Source: Chloridium humicola (lineage: Eukaryota; Ascomycota; Sordariomycetes; Chaetosphaeriales; Chaetosphaeriaceae). From it: 64,000 nucleotides of DNA. Position numbers and translations under genes: made by a program. Each line of letters starts with the position of its first letter. Position 1 is the first letter of the stretch. Positions 1 to 10,945 of this stretch are shown one piece after another. The notes beneath the pieces are model-generated. The model was not told the origin of the DNA, ran no database searches, and saw only the letters and a list, made by a program, of their open reading frames with translations. Location of the stretch: contig JAPDFF010000037.1 of assembly GCA_027569505.1 (NCBI GenBank), forward strand, positions 62,001 to 126,000, read 5' to 3'.

Positions 1-464
1 GACAGATTGTTACAAGATCAACTATGCAGAATGGGTTGGGAAATTGAGACCTTTGTAGGAACAGCATGATGAGTGGAAGACAGTGAGGTTGTTTGGCGGC
101 TAGCTTGTTCTGTCCCTTGAACATGTCCCCTGTTTGCTCACAACAACCTTGCTCATGTTGTTGCTACATGTGAAGGCAGAAGAGCTAGAAAGCGCTGGTA
201 CTCAGTCTTCTACTTATACGAGTAAGACATTGTCAGTCAAAGACATTGTTCTACACAGCACCAAGGAGACGAGACACAATGGAGCCGTTTCGTGCACTAT
301 TGTTCCCGGAATAGGGAGCGCAGACAAAGGCCATGTCAAAACTTAGTGCAATCAAGCTTTAATTGTTCAATTTAGGGTATCAATCATAAGCTCTTTCCAA
401 CGCCGGCTGCCGCACCCATGGAAATCATGACAAACAATGAACCGTTGTTTTGTCCGAAGACAGC
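1..464. other. Intergenic, nothing recognised
   Basis: Short unlinked open frames only; no conserved protein, tRNA or repeat was seen. The 3' flank of fta1 falls in this stretch. Confidence 0.5.
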
Positions 465-1817
465 TCATGGAGCCACCATCTGAACCTGCGCCTTCTCAAC
501 AAGACCACCGACCAGTCCTAAAACAGCCCCTTTCTGCCCGAGAACCGACACTCCCTCGCTGTCCCTCAAAGCAGCCGGAGTGAATAGTTTCAATCTCGTT
601 TCCGACATGACAAACCCACCACAAGCAATTTTGACAACCCTGACACCGGGATGGAAGAGATTGAGGCCGAGGTGCTCCTTCAGATAGCAGGCCAGCGCCT
701 CAAGAGATGGCTGCTGCTCAGGTGAGCCGCTTTCCTCTGTCTTCGCCCGCCACTCCCAACCCTCTTCGTACAAGCGCCCGGCAAGCCTCCTCCGCTTCTT
801 TGCATCCTCTTCCCAACCCCATCCTGCGCCGGAGGCGCTCTTCAGGTTCTGTGATGTGGGCAGCCGCTTCCCTGCAGCGACAAAGTTGCGGAGCTCAGTG
901 GCCGGGATGATGACATCAATGGACTTCAGGCCAAGAGGTTGGTCGGCAGTTGCAGCACCCTCCTCTGCTGGCTGATCCTCAACGGCTCTGTCAGATGGCG
1001 GAATGTAAAACCCCAAACTCAACACCATGTCCTTGTCCAGTGACCCGCGCGACGGTAGACCAGCAGTCATGATCCATGATTCCCAGCTAGTGGTCAAGCT
1101 CCGGGTACCCAGCCGCATGGGACTGACACGGCAGTCGAATGTTGTAGCCAGAAAATCGCCGACGATGGTTTTCAGACGCGTTGGCATGCGTAGGAGCAGC
1201 AGGGGTAGGGACAAGAAATGCGCTGGATCGACTGACTGCTCCCAGTCCATATCATCTGCACCCTCCCCAACCGTAAACCGCGTTCGCCCCTCATCTACCA
1301 TTGTCTGCCCCTTTCCCAACGGAGGCACCATCAACGCCGTACACGACGCCAGCTCAAACTGCAGATCGATATGCAGCCCCCTCTTCTCATCCAACTCCAA
1401 CGCCGCCTCTATCCCACCCTCTCCCCTCAAGCCCTCCAACTCCTCTCCCGAGATATCCAACACCTGCCCCACCCCAACCCACCGTATTTCAACCCTCTCC
1501 AACGCACCAGCACGGCTGATGATTGAGTCCTCCCCGTCGCGTCCCAGCCCCACCTCCACACCGCGGACGACATCCCCGACTAGTCTGTCCCGCAGGCGCT
1601 GTGCGAGGAGTTGTAGTCGGTTTGGCGTTAATGGTTCGCTGCCAATGTACAAGGGGGAGACGCGGTGGGCGGAGAAGGTGGTGTTGTAGAATGGGATGGG
1701 GACGTCGTTGAGGTCATTGTCGGCGGCGGATTGGTCGCTTTCTGAAGCCGGGGATGGTGAGGGAGGTCGCGGTGGTTCCGGGTCAGGTGGCGGGTTTCGG
1801 CGCCGTTTTGGAGGCAT
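465..1817 (-). CDS. fta1: Kinetochore Sim4-complex subunit Fta1 (CENP-L family)
   Basis: A single-exon frame of 450 aa from the ATG at 1817. The same frame is open 60 codons further upstream (1997), but that extension is Ser/Pro/His-rich and unlike a protein N-terminus; the MPPKRRRN start fits a small basic leader before the conserved part. The conserved N-terminal block (FYNTTFSAHRVSPLYIG, then LAQRLRDRLVGDVVRGVEVG) is what I recognise as the fungal Fta1/CENP-L signature. Fta1 is a constitutive centromere component of the Sim4/CCAN complex and links CENP-A chromatin to the outer kinetochore. The last ~80 residues (HLGLNLFHPGVRVVKIACGG) also look conserved. Assignment is from memory of the family, not a search. 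Confidence 0.82.
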   Translation of the reverse strand: MPPKRRRNPPPDPEPPRPPSPSPASESDQSAADNDLNDVPIPFYNTTFSAHRVSPLYIGSEPLTPNRLQLLAQRLRDRLVGDVVRGVEVGLGRDGEDSIISRAGALERVEIRWVGVGQVLDISGEELEGLRGEGGIEAALELDEKRGLHIDLQFELASCTALMVPPLGKGQTMVDEGRTRFTVGEGADDMDWEQSVDPAHFLSLPLLLLRMPTRLKTIVGDFLATTFDCRVSPMRLGTRSLTTSWESWIMTAGLPSRGSLDKDMVLSLGFYIPPSDRAVEDQPAEEGAATADQPLGLKSIDVIIPATELRNFVAAGKRLPTSQNLKSASGAGWGWEEDAKKRRRLAGRLYEEGWEWRAKTEESGSPEQQPSLEALACYLKEHLGLNLFHPGVRVVKIACGGFVMSETRLKLFTPAALRDSEGVSVLGQKGAVLGLVGGLVEKAQVQMVAP

Positions 1818-1894
1818 TATTCGTTGTTGACGGTGTGGTGTCGGCGGGGGGGGGTGTCGGGGTGTGCGTGTGTTGCGTATCGAAGACCCAATCG

Positions 1895-1900
1895 ACGCGT
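1895..1900. promoter_or_regulatory. ACGCGT (MCB-type) box upstream of fta1
   Basis: A palindromic ACGCGT lies 78 bp upstream of the fta1 ATG. It matches the MluI cell-cycle box bound by Mbp1/Res APSES factors. Function here is inferred from the motif and position only. Confidence 0.4.
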
Positions 1901-1966
1901 TGGAATCGATCGAGGAACGCGATTTTTTGTGACAGAATGGTTTGATCAGAAATGATGATGGGTATG

Positions 1967-1972
1967 ACGCGT
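1967..1972. promoter_or_regulatory. Second ACGCGT (MCB-type) box upstream of fta1
   Basis: A second ACGCGT lies 150 bp upstream of the fta1 ATG and 72 bp from the first. Paired MCB boxes are usual in G1/S-regulated promoters. The hexamer also occurs by chance elsewhere in this window. Confidence 0.35.
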
Positions 1973-2343
1973 CCGGCAACCGGCAGAACAGAATCAATCG
2001 GGCGGTGTTAAACAGGTGCGATGTTGTCGGTGCCCAAGGGGTGTTGTTTCCAGAACCGCGATGTCGTCACCGAACAACCGATTTGGTGCTGAACCCTAAC
2101 CCTGCTGTCGACGCCCAAACCCTTTTCCTCAAGAACAGTGACTACATCAACAACAACACCAGCACATGTTTATGTATGGAGATAGAGATAGATGCCGTCT
2201 CTTCAGGCAAAGGCTTGCCTCGGCCTGTATTCTCGTAAGAAACTATGCAACTAAATCCAGAACCGCTCAAGCCAACCGATAACCTCTTCTTAATATGCAC
2301 CAAACTCCATGCCGGCCTCAATCACTTCCAAAAACAGAAGTCC

Positions 2344-4470
2344 CTACGCCCCTGTAGCATACAACCCCTCCCACCTCTCCTCCACCCCGGCAACCAGGTT
2401 CTTCGACGCCTCAATCTCCTTGTCGAGCTCTTCAAGATTCTTAGACAACGCTCCGACCTCCTCGAACCTCCTAGACCCCCGTGCTTGGTTGATCATCTCC
2501 TGCACCATGAACCGCTGTTCCTCTAGCACCACCAATTTCTCCCTCGCCTCTTTCTCCTCGGTCTCAAGCGCCGATACCGCGGTACTAACCTCGCTAGCGC
2601 CCCCCAGACTCGAGGTTTCAGGATCAAAACCAGCCGACTCGCCGTTGCGCAGAGGCGAGGAATGAATCGAGCCGTTGCCGCCGGACATAAGCCGGCGGTG
2701 GTTCGAGCTATTTGTCCTGAGCATCGCGGGAACGCTCTTGAGGGGTATGAGGTTGGCGTGCAGAAAGGACGAGGCGCAGGCGTAGATGGCTTTTTGCAGG
2801 CGCAGCTGGGTCGGGCTGTCGGTGGGCATGTTCCGGACGCGTTTGGCGGCTTGGTCGTATTTGCCGAAGGCGTCGGTGAGGCGTTTGCGGATCTTGGCCG
2901 CTTCTTGGATCTGGGCGTGTGTGGGCGGGGGTTTGTCCGCGCCGTCTCTGCTGTTTTCATCCAGTGGTTGCAGGGCTTGAAGGGCTCTTTGGAAGGAGGG
3001 CATCAGAAGTTTGATGCCGCGTTCGAATTGGCGGAGGGTTTCGTAGGCGCGCTGGTCTGGAGGCCGGTGGCGGATGGATTCGATAAAGTCGCGGTGGGAG
3101 AAGATCAAGTTCTTGCACTCGCAGCACATCCGGACATCGATGTTTAATTGTCCGTTCGTTGGCCCTGGGGGCTTTTCGGTCGTTGGTATCGCCATTGCTG
3201 TTCTTGGTCAGGACAGCCCCATTGTTCAGGGGAACACACTCACGGTTTGCGACGTTCAAGCCGACCTCGCTTGAACAACCCGTTTCTGGGTCAGCGCATA
3301 CCACCCGACCGCACATCCTGCAGTGATGCCGCCGAAAGGTCCATGACCTAAACTCTTGCTTGCAGAACGGGCACTTTGGCACCGCCGCATCGTCCTCCCA
3401 TGTAACCACCGACTGCTCAATCGCCTTCCTTTGACTCCTCTGCCCCGCCAGCGGAGCCAGGAGTCCCGAATTCGCAGCCGTTTCTGGGGGCGCTTCCGCC
3501 AGCAGCCTCGTCAACTTCGTCAACCTCTTTTCCAACCTCTGCACCTCCAGCCGCTGCCGCTCCACCTTCTTTGCCCGTATCGCCGCGAAGTCGGCCGTGT
3601 GGTCGCGCGAGAGCCCGTTATGGTCATTGTACCCCTCCCTCGACTTGTAGCATGTCTCGCACACCCGGCACCAGACACCCCGGACCGGCTCATGGGCGGC
3701 CGACCTGGAGAGCTTCATCTGGTACATGGTGTGCTCCTCACAGAACAACCGCCCACACTTCCGGCAGTTGACGCTGCCGCTCAGCGGGCCCAGCTTCTTG
3801 TCGCACAGCGGGTCAGTGCACGCATCGTTGCCGGTTGGCCGCTGCCAGTGTTTTCTCGTAATCAGCTCCTCCGGATCGATCACCGTCTCAACTGGGCGTC
3901 CGGGGGCGATCGCAGCCGGCATGGGCTGTGTCTCGTTCGATTCGAAGGCCTCAACGCCGCGCAGCTTCTGGTGGAGCAATGAGAGAGGTTGGAACCGCTT
4001 CGCCTTGTAAACCTGCTTGTCGAACCATGATTTGACTTCGTCCTGCTCGGCCGCGGGCAGCTCCTGGTGCACGTCGTCGAGATGTCGGTTCAATTGGAGT
4101 AGCGTCAACTGCAGGGAGTCAGTTTGTCACCCAGGATGTGTTCTCGGCCGCAACGCACCATCTCCTCCTCGCAAATCGGGCATGCCAGCCTATTCCCCGG
4201 TGAGGCGCCATTGGAGGGACCGGCGAGGGTGACGTTCGAGGCGAGATCTTGCGAGAAGTCGGGGAGGGGGCCGGACGATGGCGGGGAGAGGGAGATCGGA
4301 GTCGAGTTTCGCGAACGGAATGATACGGTGCTGCTTTCAGACGGGGCAAAGGGGCTTGGAGCTCGGGGAGGGTGAGCTGATCGCGGGGCGAGTCCCTTGC
4401 CGCCTCCTAGCACTCTACCACCTCCGAGCTTCCGGGACGGCAGGGTTTTCGCCGGCGATCGCTGTGCCAT
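2344..4470 (-). CDS. pep7: Endosomal FYVE protein Pep7/Vac1 (rabenosyn-like)
   Basis: Three exons: 4470-4159, 4108-3244, 3197-2344, giving 676 aa. Introns are 50 nt (GTGCGT..CTGCAG) and 46 nt (GTGAGT..AACAG); both join frames cleanly and restore conserved blocks. Order: Ser/Pro-rich N-terminus; a C2H2-type finger split by intron 1 (CPICEEEM then LTLLQLNRHLDDVH, about 96-118); a first FYVE-like zinc cluster (about 201-260); a basic coiled coil; a full FYVE finger with the RRHHCR phosphoinositide motif (about 350-425), interrupted by intron 2; and a helical Rab-binding C-terminus. Pep7/Vac1 binds PI3P and activated Rab5/Vps21 and promotes vesicle fusion at the late endosome on the way to the vacuole. 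Starts head-to-head with met8. Confidence 0.9.
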
Positions 4471-4853
4471 GATGTGGTTGTTCTTGGGGCAGTCATCCGC
4501 GGGAAAGTTCCTGTTCCGCGCTGGACCCGGCCGGCGGTATGAACATGATGGCCCTGTGTCTTGATGGGCGGTGAAATGGTGGAAGGAACAAGGCGATGCG
4601 GCAAGTCGAGGTTGCAAGGATGACGGTGCCTGTTGGCTTGGCGGATCCGGAACCCAGGGTGCGGTGGGGCGTGGATCTGTGGGTCTCCTCCTCTTATCGA
4701 CAAATCTTATCATTCAATGCACCCGCCCAATGACGAGCTCCTGAATGTTGACTCGAACCGCAACTCTCCGCGGAGCTGCTCCTTGCGAGATGGTGCTCCT
4801 ACACAACAGAACACAGCGGGAAGCCAGTTATTCGAACGCTGTCGAGCATCAAC
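4471..4853. promoter_or_regulatory. Shared divergent upstream region, pep7/met8
   Basis: 383 bp separate the ATG of the pep7-like gene (-) from that of met8 (+), so both promoters and 5' leaders must lie here. No TATA-like element or recognised operator was seen. Confidence 0.55.
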
Positions 4854-5698
4854 ATGGCTGAGGCACCGGCAAAGTTCCCCGAGGTCCAGGGCGGTGGCAG
4901 CTTGATCATTGCCTGGCAGATCAAGGGCAAGAAGGTCGTCGTCGTTGGCGGCGGCGAGGTTAGTCTCAAGCTGGCAGACACCAATTGTCGTCTTGCTGAC
5001 ACCATGTCTCTCAACTCCAGGTCGCAGCAGGCCGCATCCTCCACTGTCTTAACGCCGACGCCCTCGTAACCGTCATCTCCCCCTCGGCCCGCCTCAACCC
5101 CGAAGTCGCCTACCGCGTCGCCCATCACCAAGTCACCCACGTCGACCGTAACTTCGAGCCCTCGGATCTCGACGGCGCCGACATGGTGCTCGTGGCCGTC
5201 GACGACCCCGCGGCATCCACGACCATCTGGAAACTCTGCAAGGAGCGGCGCATACCCGCCAACATCGCCGACGTGCCGCCCGAGTGCGACTTCTACTTCG
5301 GCAGCGTGCACCGCGACGGCCCGCTGCAGATCATGGTCAGCACCAACGGCAAGGGCCCGCGCCTGGCGAGCTTGATCCGCAAGTTTATTGCGAAGCAGCT
5401 ACCCTCAAACGCGGGGAATGCCATCGAGACGATTGGACAACTGCGGGTGAAGCTGCGGCAGCTGGCGCCGAGACCGGAGGAGGGCCCGAAGCGGATGGGG
5501 TGGATGACTAGGGTTAGCGAGGCGTATAGCTGGGAGGAGATGTGTGGGTTGTCGGAGGAGGATATGGATAATCTGTTGAAGTTTTATCCATCGGGCAAGG
5601 TGCCGTCGCTTGATGAGTTAAAAGGGATGCGCGCGACCCCGGCGGGGCGCGGGGAGGAGGTGTTTGATGGGTCTTTTGGCTTTAGCGTTGGTGCTTAG
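4854..5698 (+). CDS. met8: Siroheme synthase Met8 (precorrin-2 dehydrogenase/ferrochelatase)
   Basis: Two exons (4854-4958, 5021-5698) give 260 aa, close to the ~274 aa of yeast Met8. The 62-nt intron (GTTAGT..CTCCAG) falls inside the Rossmann loop: exon 1 ends VVVVGGGE and exon 2 opens VAAGRI, together the NAD-binding GGG-E-VAAGR motif. Further marks are VAVDDPAAS, the N-I-A-D block holding the aspartate equivalent to the catalytic residue of yeast Met8, CDFYFGS, and STNGKGPRLASLIR. The enzyme oxidises precorrin-2 to sirohydrochlorin and inserts iron to make siroheme, cofactor of sulfite and nitrite reductases. There is no uroporphyrinogen methyltransferase domain, as expected for the fungal form. 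The C-terminal helical tail is complete. Confidence 0.93.
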
Positions 5699-6044
5699 GC
5701 TGGGAGTTTTGAATCTATGATTGCATACTGTCAATTTTGGGCATCAGGACAGTGTGATACTGGTTATCTTTCTCTGTCCAGCATTTGTTCTTGTTCATTG
5801 TCTCCAGGCATGCTTGTTCACTCAGGTCCAATCGCTACCATGGTTCACTGGCATGTTGACTTCGAACATGTCTGCCATTGCAAGAGCCTATTCCTCTACC
5901 TGAACCAAATCAAAACCCAGCCGGCAGCCAACGAGGTATCGTATCCCATAACCGCCTCCACAGGCAACAAAAAGTCCCAAATTGGACTGACACACCTCGT
6001 TGTGTCCTTCCACTCCCATCCCAAAACAATAGCACAAGCCCCAA
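5699..6044. other. Convergent 3' flanks of met8 and mbp1
   Basis: 346 bp between two stop codons facing each other. Nothing coding was recognised; the 3' UTRs of both genes are expected here. Confidence 0.5.
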
Positions 6045-8635
6045 CTACACAACACCCTCAACGCCCCCAAGAAACCTCCTCACCCTCCCAATCTCCAACT
6101 CGCCCTTCTCCGACTCAACCGCCCTCGTCAGCGTCTCCAGCAGCGTATCCACCTCCGCCTCGGGCCTCTTCGTGCACAGTGACACCAACCGACGATACTT
6201 CAATTCCCTCTCCTTGCTCCTTGCCTGTAATGCCTCCACCGCCCGGCGGGTCTGCGCCGACCGATCGCGGAGCGCATTGCACCGCGCACGGAGCACCGCC
6301 GCGGTGGGTAACCTCGCGATGTGCTCCTGTGCTGCTGCGCCCGAGACATACCCGTTCGGAGCATCCGTGGCGGGTGGGGTTTTGGGGCACGCGGCGATGT
6401 CGTCGAGCACTGTTTGGAGTTCTGTCTCCCACGAGGTTGGGCCCGATACGTCCAGGCGGCCGTGACGCTGCTCGAGCTGGACGAGGTGGTATTCTTCTTC
6501 TTGGTAGGCGCGCTTGAGGTTGAAGACTTTTTGGCGGGCGAGCTGCTGCGCCTTGAGCTTCTCCTGCAAGCCTTCGAGGTGCCGGCGGGCCTCGCCGACT
6601 TGTGCCGAGTTGGTTCGGAGAGAGCTGTGTAGAGCGTCGATTGACTCCTGCTTTTTCTTGAGCTCATTTTGGAAGAGAGAGGAGGACTCGCTGATGAGGT
6701 GCGTGATGGCTGGGAAGGGGTCAGTCTCAAGTTGAGAGGATAGTCCAGGGTGCGCTTACAGTTCACGACCTCGTCGCTGTTCTCCTTGTTCCTCTGGCTC
6801 GTGCTTTGCGCAGCCCCGTTCCGGTCTACCGTCTCGCCATTCCGCTGATCCTCAGTTTCCGCACCAATCCCAAAGTCCATCGGCCGGAGGCCTGCGCGGT
6901 TCGCAATATTTGGATCCGCGCCAACTTCAAGAAGCTGAGAAACGATGCTGCGGTTGCCAATCCGAGCGGCAATGTTGAGCGCGGTGTCGCCACAGTGATC
7001 TTGCGCGTTAACGATCTCGCTCATAAACCGGCCAATACCCATCTTCGCCGCCGAGAGAACGCCCACGACGCCCTGGCTGCTCGGCGCACTGCCTTGCCGG
7101 ACAACCCACTCCAGCAGGCTCTCAAGATAATACCGGCTCGCAACATTCCGTCCTTTTACCGCACTGGTCACGGCAATATGGTGCAGCACCGTCCGGCCCT
7201 TGTCATCCCTCACGTCAATGGTGCCGCCAAGGACATCGAGCAGCTCGGGGAAGGAGTTGTGGTCCATCGAGTTCGTCACGACGCACGCCCGCATCAGCGC
7301 TGTTTCGCCAGATGCGTTGACACGGAAGGGGCTCGCTCCCGCCTCAATAAGGGCCCTCAGGAGGGGCATCCGGGAGAGCGTCGCGGCCCAGTGGAGGGCA
7401 TTGTGGCTCTGCGTGTCGATCGGGGCGTCAAGCTCTTGCGGAATCATATTGCGGAGGATGTTCTTTTTGGACTCGTCCGGCCCATTGGCGTCCATGAAGA
7501 GCCCCATCAGCATGCTCCGTTTCGACTCGGCCTCGGGCGACATGTCGTATGGGAGGGGTCGGAGCGGCCCAGGGGCGTATTCGGGCTCAGGCTCCATGCG
7601 AACGCCCGCCTGGGAGTAGATGAACGACTCGTTCGGCTCTGTCGGCGAGCCGGGGTAGTTGGCCGCGTACGCATCCGCATGAGGATAGGTTGGTGTCACA
7701 CCCCCAAAGCTATTGGCAGGCGTCAAAACCCGTTGGCGTTTCCGCGGAGGCTGCTCGCCATCGCCTGGGGGAGGTTGTGTGCCTTGGGATCCAAAGGCGG
7801 AGTCGGCATGACCGTACTCGGAGACGAAGCTTTGTTGCGAGTTTGGCGGGAAATCATTACCGTCTTGCATTGACGATTGCCGGTGGAAGCTGGGTGCACG
7901 AGCCGGGCCGCCGCGGCTCCTAGGCCCGGGGGAATCGAAGCGGGCCTTGCTAATGGCATTGATGGCGTGTGATGCCGTTGACGAGATGTTCTTGAAAAAG
8001 GTCCCTGCGAGCCCGTTGGAGCGGCTCTCCTGTGAACTTGCATTGTACATGCGCTTCCTCTGGGCGGCCATGGCTTGTTCCTTGGTCGGGGTGTCGACGT
8101 CCGCTCCTGCACCCTCTTGGCCTCGCTTGTGGGTCAACAGCCTCATCAGAATCTCCTCGACGCCGTACTGGCGGCAGACCTCGACTCCGCGCTCAAAGGG
8201 AATCCATGTGCCCTGGTATTTGCCATAACCTCCTTGGACCTTCTCGTGCTCGCCTGTCTGGATCTCCTTCTCGAGGATTTTGGTGCGCCGGCCCTTGTCG
8301 ACTCCCGCAACCTTGAGTATTTGTGTAGCATTGAGCCAGCCGTCGTTTTGGCGTCGCATGACGGCGATGTTGTTGACCTCCATCTCGTAAACATTGACGC
8401 CTGAATACACCGCCTGGACACACTATCAGCAAAAAGGTTGGACAGAGAATGGTTCCGCACGCACCGAGTAGATTCCCATGTCGGAATCATTTTGGGATTT
8501 TTGAGGCATGTCGCCGTACTGGCGGTAGCCGGTCGTTTGTGAGGATGGTTGGCTCATTGAGAAGGATTGCTGGGAGGAGGGTTGTGACTGGTGTTGTTGG
8601 TGTTGCGAGCTGCCGGGATGTTGTGGCGGCTGCAT
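6045..8635 (-). CDS. mbp1: APSES transcription factor, Mbp1/Res family (MBF/SBF DNA-binding subunit)
   Basis: Three exons: 8635-8465, 8413-6760, 6709-6045, giving 829 aa; introns are 51 nt (GTGCGT..GTCCAG) and 50 nt (GTAAGC..TCCCAG). A Gln/Ser-rich leader (1-57) precedes the APSES/KilA-N DNA-binding domain (about 58-152), with NDGWLNATQILKVAG and KGRRTKILEKE. A disordered linker follows, then ankyrin repeats (about 385-575; NALHWAATLSR, GETALMRACVV, GDTALNIAARIGN), then a long coiled coil (about 610-700) used by this family to bind the Swi6/Cdc10 partner. Mbp1-type proteins bind ACGCGT boxes and drive G1/S genes. The first intron lies right at the start of the DNA-binding domain. The order leader-APSES-ankyrin-coil separates it from StuA-type APSES proteins, which lack ankyrins. 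Confidence 0.92.
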
Positions 8636-9454
8636 GTCTGTCGGGGTTTCGAGGGTGGTTGAGGACTAAAATGAGCAGAGAGCTCCAGCACGCCCGTGGC
8701 GCTCCCACGAATAAATAAAGATTGATGCTTTGTCGACGACGACGAAGGGAAGGGTCGAAGCGGTGACGATATGTCGAGCTTGCTCTGCTGTCCTCGAGCT
8801 CAGGACTCGAGCAGTTGGAATCGGCAAGAAATATTGTACGGCTAGAGCGCAAATGCCCGAAAATCGGCGCCAACTACAGGACAGAATCGCAATCGGTTTG
8901 GGTGGAAACGGGTGGGCAGATGCGCAGGTGACGGAAGTTCGCGACGGAGGCTCGAAACCGAAGAATGGAAGGTTGCAGTGGACCGCGGAAAATGGGGTTC
9001 GTCTTGCGCCTGCCGAGTCCGCATGCAGGATAATGCGTATTGTGCGCGTCGGCGAAGACCACAGGAAATTTATTTGAGAATATCCCCAAACACGCTGGCA
9101 CAGGTGGTCTCAACGTCTGGCAAGAACCACGATGTGAGCTTCTTTCGGCAGTTCAATTAAGACACGCAAGATGGACGTGTGAGTTTCGTGTTGTCGTGGT
9201 CGTGTCTCTGCCAGGGTGGAGCCAGGAAGACGCGCCAGCAAGCAGTGGGGCAGACGCGCACGGGGCACCAGGATCGCCAACCCAAGACTCAGTGACGCAC
9301 GAGCCAGAAGCTGGTTTTGGCACAGCTCGAATCATTGGCCAAGAAACAAAGAACGTTCTCATCTCTGTTCTCTTCTTACTTATCCCCAAATTCAAGTCGC
9401 GAAATCCATCCCGTCTGTCTTCTCAGCAACACCGGGTTACACTTACTTGACCCG
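8636..9454. other. mbp1 upstream region and SDR 3' flank
   Basis: 819 bp with no recognised gene. The part next to 8635 must hold the mbp1 promoter and leader; the part next to 9454 the 3' end of the dehydrogenase gene. Confidence 0.5.
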
Positions 9455-10434
9455 TCACTTCCCATGGACAAACTGCAGTGATTCGAATTGCCCCTCTTTC
9501 CCGACAGCAACAGAAACCCCCTTCCACTGGTCCAGCGCCTTTAGATTGTTCTCCGTCTCCAACCTCAGCAGGCCCCAAGCATCCGGCCCGAGTGGCAGGC
9601 GGAGCGGGATTTCCTTCCCGCCCGCCACTATCCCGTACATGGCTTCGGTGACTCTGTCCACATCTGCCCAGTTCTTGGACGCCTCCGGGTCCTGGATGTA
9701 CCTCTCAAGCACCCTCGTCGGCGTGTCGGGCGCCTCATAGGCCGGATGCGGCGGGATGCCGACCGTGCTGCGCGTGGCATAGTCCGTCTTGACGCCGCCG
9801 GGCTCGATCAGGCAGAAATGCGTGTTCCACTCGGGCCGCACCTCCCGTGACACAGACTCGGTGAAGCCCTCGACGGCGAACTTGGCCGCGTGGTAGAAGG
9901 CGTTGCCGGGGTACGCCGCCCGGCCGCCCATGGACGAGATGTTGAGGACGACGCCGCCCTGGGGCCCGGTCTGGGGGTTGACCTCCCGCATGATGCGCAT
10001 CGCGTGCCGGGTCAGATGGACGGTGCCCCAGAACATGGTGTCTACCAGGTGGCGCGCGGCGTCCTCGGCTGCGTTCTCGGTGTCGCCGCGCAGGGAATAG
10101 CCGGCGTTGTTCACAACCACGTCGAGACGACCGAAGCGGTCGAGCGCGGCAGCCACGGCGTCGTCGATGGACGGCCGGGAGGTGACATCCACGGTCAATT
10201 TGAGGACATTTGGGCTGCCGTCAGGGAGGTAGGCGAGGTCGGCCGGCTTGCGAGCTGTGGCTGCCACACGCTGGCCCTTGGAGAAGACCAGCTGGGCCAG
10301 GGACTTGCCGATGCCAGAAGAGCAGCCAGTTACTATGAGCGTAAGCAGGTTGGTGGCATGGATTGGGTTAGGGCGTGTTTACTGAACCAGACGGCAGAGG
10401 CTGGGAGCATGTATGGCTGGTTTTGACTGTACAT
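9455..10434 (-). CDS. Short-chain dehydrogenase/reductase (classical SDR)
   Basis: Two exons (10434-10383, 10332-9455) give 309 aa. The 50-nt intron (GTAAAC..CATAG, branch CTAAC) splits an Ile codon so that VWF joins ITGCSSGIG, the TGxxxGxG nucleotide-binding motif; without this splice the motif is missing. Other marks: NNAG (structural), SS in NISSMGG (catalytic Ser) and YHAAK (catalytic Tyr-Lys). The pattern VWFITG..SSGIG with a long C-terminal region resembles the fungal 17-beta-hydroxysteroid-dehydrogenase-like/ketoreductase group, whose substrates are mostly unknown. It is probably a soluble cytosolic NADP(H) enzyme. It does not sit in a biosynthetic cluster: the neighbours are housekeeping genes. 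Confidence 0.88.
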
Positions 10435-10945
10435 TGTCTCGGTAGGTTTTCGTAACGGGCTTGTTGGATCGGAAGGGGTTGCTCAGGGCTGCACTATGGC
10501 GCTTCCTGACGCGCGAGCATCATTGTAGCGCCTCATATTGGACTTTATACCCCTTCCGAAGCTGACACAGACAGGCTGATTCAACTCGATCTCGAGTCTT
10601 AACTCCAAAGTCCGGTCAGGAACCTGACAGCTCGGGATTAAGTCGATGCTGAGTTCGACGGAGCAGGTTTGAAGAAGGAACCATGGAAGGATCAGGCAAT
10701 GATGCCGATGAAGAGTCGTAATTCCGTTATCTCCAAAGAGTGCATCACTCAGCGCCAGGCACAAGATCATCCGAGAGTGAGAGAGTCGCAGGTTGTTACC
10801 AAAGACGGAAGGCCCACAGTAGTACAGTGCCACCTCGGACCATGCACTGTAGCAATGAGTGGATCTCGAACTCAACCTGGCAGCCGAAATCTGAGCCAAC
10901 AGCCAGAAACAAGACAATCAGCTCTGTCTGGGTTGGCAATTCGCC
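10435..10945. promoter_or_regulatory. Shared divergent upstream region, SDR/LYR gene
   Basis: 511 bp between opposing start codons. No recognised element; both promoters must lie here. Confidence 0.45.

Larger units (their letters stand above)
1818..2343. other. fta1 promoter region and pep7 3' flank
   Basis: No gene seen. Contains the two ACGCGT boxes listed separately and the 3' flank of the pep7-like gene, which is transcribed toward fta1's start on the same strand. Confidence 0.5.

Noticed and set aside
1818..1997. 60-codon N-terminal extension of Fta1 (start at 1997)
   Set aside because: Would place ACGCGT boxes inside the coding region and adds unconserved Ser/His/Pro-rich sequence; the Met at 1817 is a better start.
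6806..7873. 355-codon frame antisense to mbp1
   Set aside because: Shadow frame of the ankyrin and linker region.
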